The notes under the pieces are model-generated. The model was not told the origin of the DNA, did not search any database, and saw only the letters and a list, made by a program, of their open reading frames with translations. Shown piece after piece: positions 5,587 through 5,632 of a stretch of DNA of 5,632 bases (position 1 is the first letter of the stretch; each line of letters starts with the position of its first letter). Location of the stretch: positions 1 to 5,632 of the forward strand of contig CALBTS010000602.1 of NCBI GenBank assembly GCA_937968035.1, read 5' to 3'. The DNA is from an uncultured Methanomethylovorans sp. Lineage in GTDB: Archaea; Halobacteriota; Methanosarcinia; Methanosarcinales; Methanosarcinaceae. Made by a program: the position numbers and the translations under genes.

Positions 5587-5632
5587 AGATCGGAAGAGCA
5601 CACGTCTGAACTCCAGTCACCGAATACGATCT
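5587..5632 (+). other. Illumina TruSeq index adapter (sequencing artefact, right end)
   Basis: Positions 5587-5620 match the TruSeq read-2 side adapter from AGATCGGAAGAGC through CCAGTCAC. They are followed by the 8-nt index CGAATACG (5621-5628) and ATCT, the first bases of the constant part after the index. Adapter, index and the following bases are all in the expected order, so this is synthetic. The last biological base is about 5586. Confidence 0.99.

Noticed and set aside
5587..5601. GTG start giving MLFRS at the right-end gene
   Set aside because: The start codon and the next four codons lie in adapter. The biological reading frame simply enters from outside the contig.
1..5632. 42-bp terminal inverted repeat as a phage end or transposon end
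   Set aside because: It is identical to an indexed Illumina adapter in both orientations, so it is synthetic.

Overview
The window is an assembled fragment of a tailed phage with a podovirus-type virion module, or of a prophage of that type. It appears to be a short-read metagenomic or viromic contig, because untrimmed Illumina TruSeq-type adapter with the same 8-nt index lies at both ends (1-42 and 5587-5632). Only about 43-5586 is biological DNA. Every credible gene is on the minus strand, packed with gaps of a few bases or short overlaps, and most have a clear AGGAG-like ribosome binding site. This is the layout of a late structural operon. Moderately AT-rich DNA, Shine-Dalgarno usage and a classical Sec signal peptide in one gene suggest a bacterial host, probably Gram-negative. 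The host cannot be named from this sequence.

In transcription order (right to left) the genes are: the 3' part of a GNAT-like acetyltransferase gene (5586-5341); a small Ala/Gln-rich protein with a hydrophobic N-terminus (5339-5022); the head-tail connector (portal) protein (5020-3290); a small exported protein with a signal peptide and four cysteines (3273-2905); a Bbp19-family small phage protein (2905-2561); a scaffolding protein (2577-1825); the major capsid protein of the epsilon15 gp7 / BPP-1 type (1821-817); a Bbp16-type capsid cement protein (782-342); a GC-rich hairpin (325-304); and a small basic phage protein cut off at its 3' end by the adapter (274-43).

Together these form a procapsid assembly cassette: portal, scaffold, capsid shell and cement are made in sequence from one transcript. 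The order portal - Bbp19 - scaffold - capsid - cement matches Bordetella phage BPP-1 and its podophage relatives as I recall them. The gene that does not fit the usual cassette is the signal-peptide protein between portal and Bbp19. It is the most interesting biological item here. The 42-bp perfect inverted repeat at the contig ends is adapter, not a phage terminus, and three open reading frames get false ends from it. No RNA genes, CRISPR array, insertion sequence or attachment site was seen, and no gene-free stretch exceeds 300 bases.
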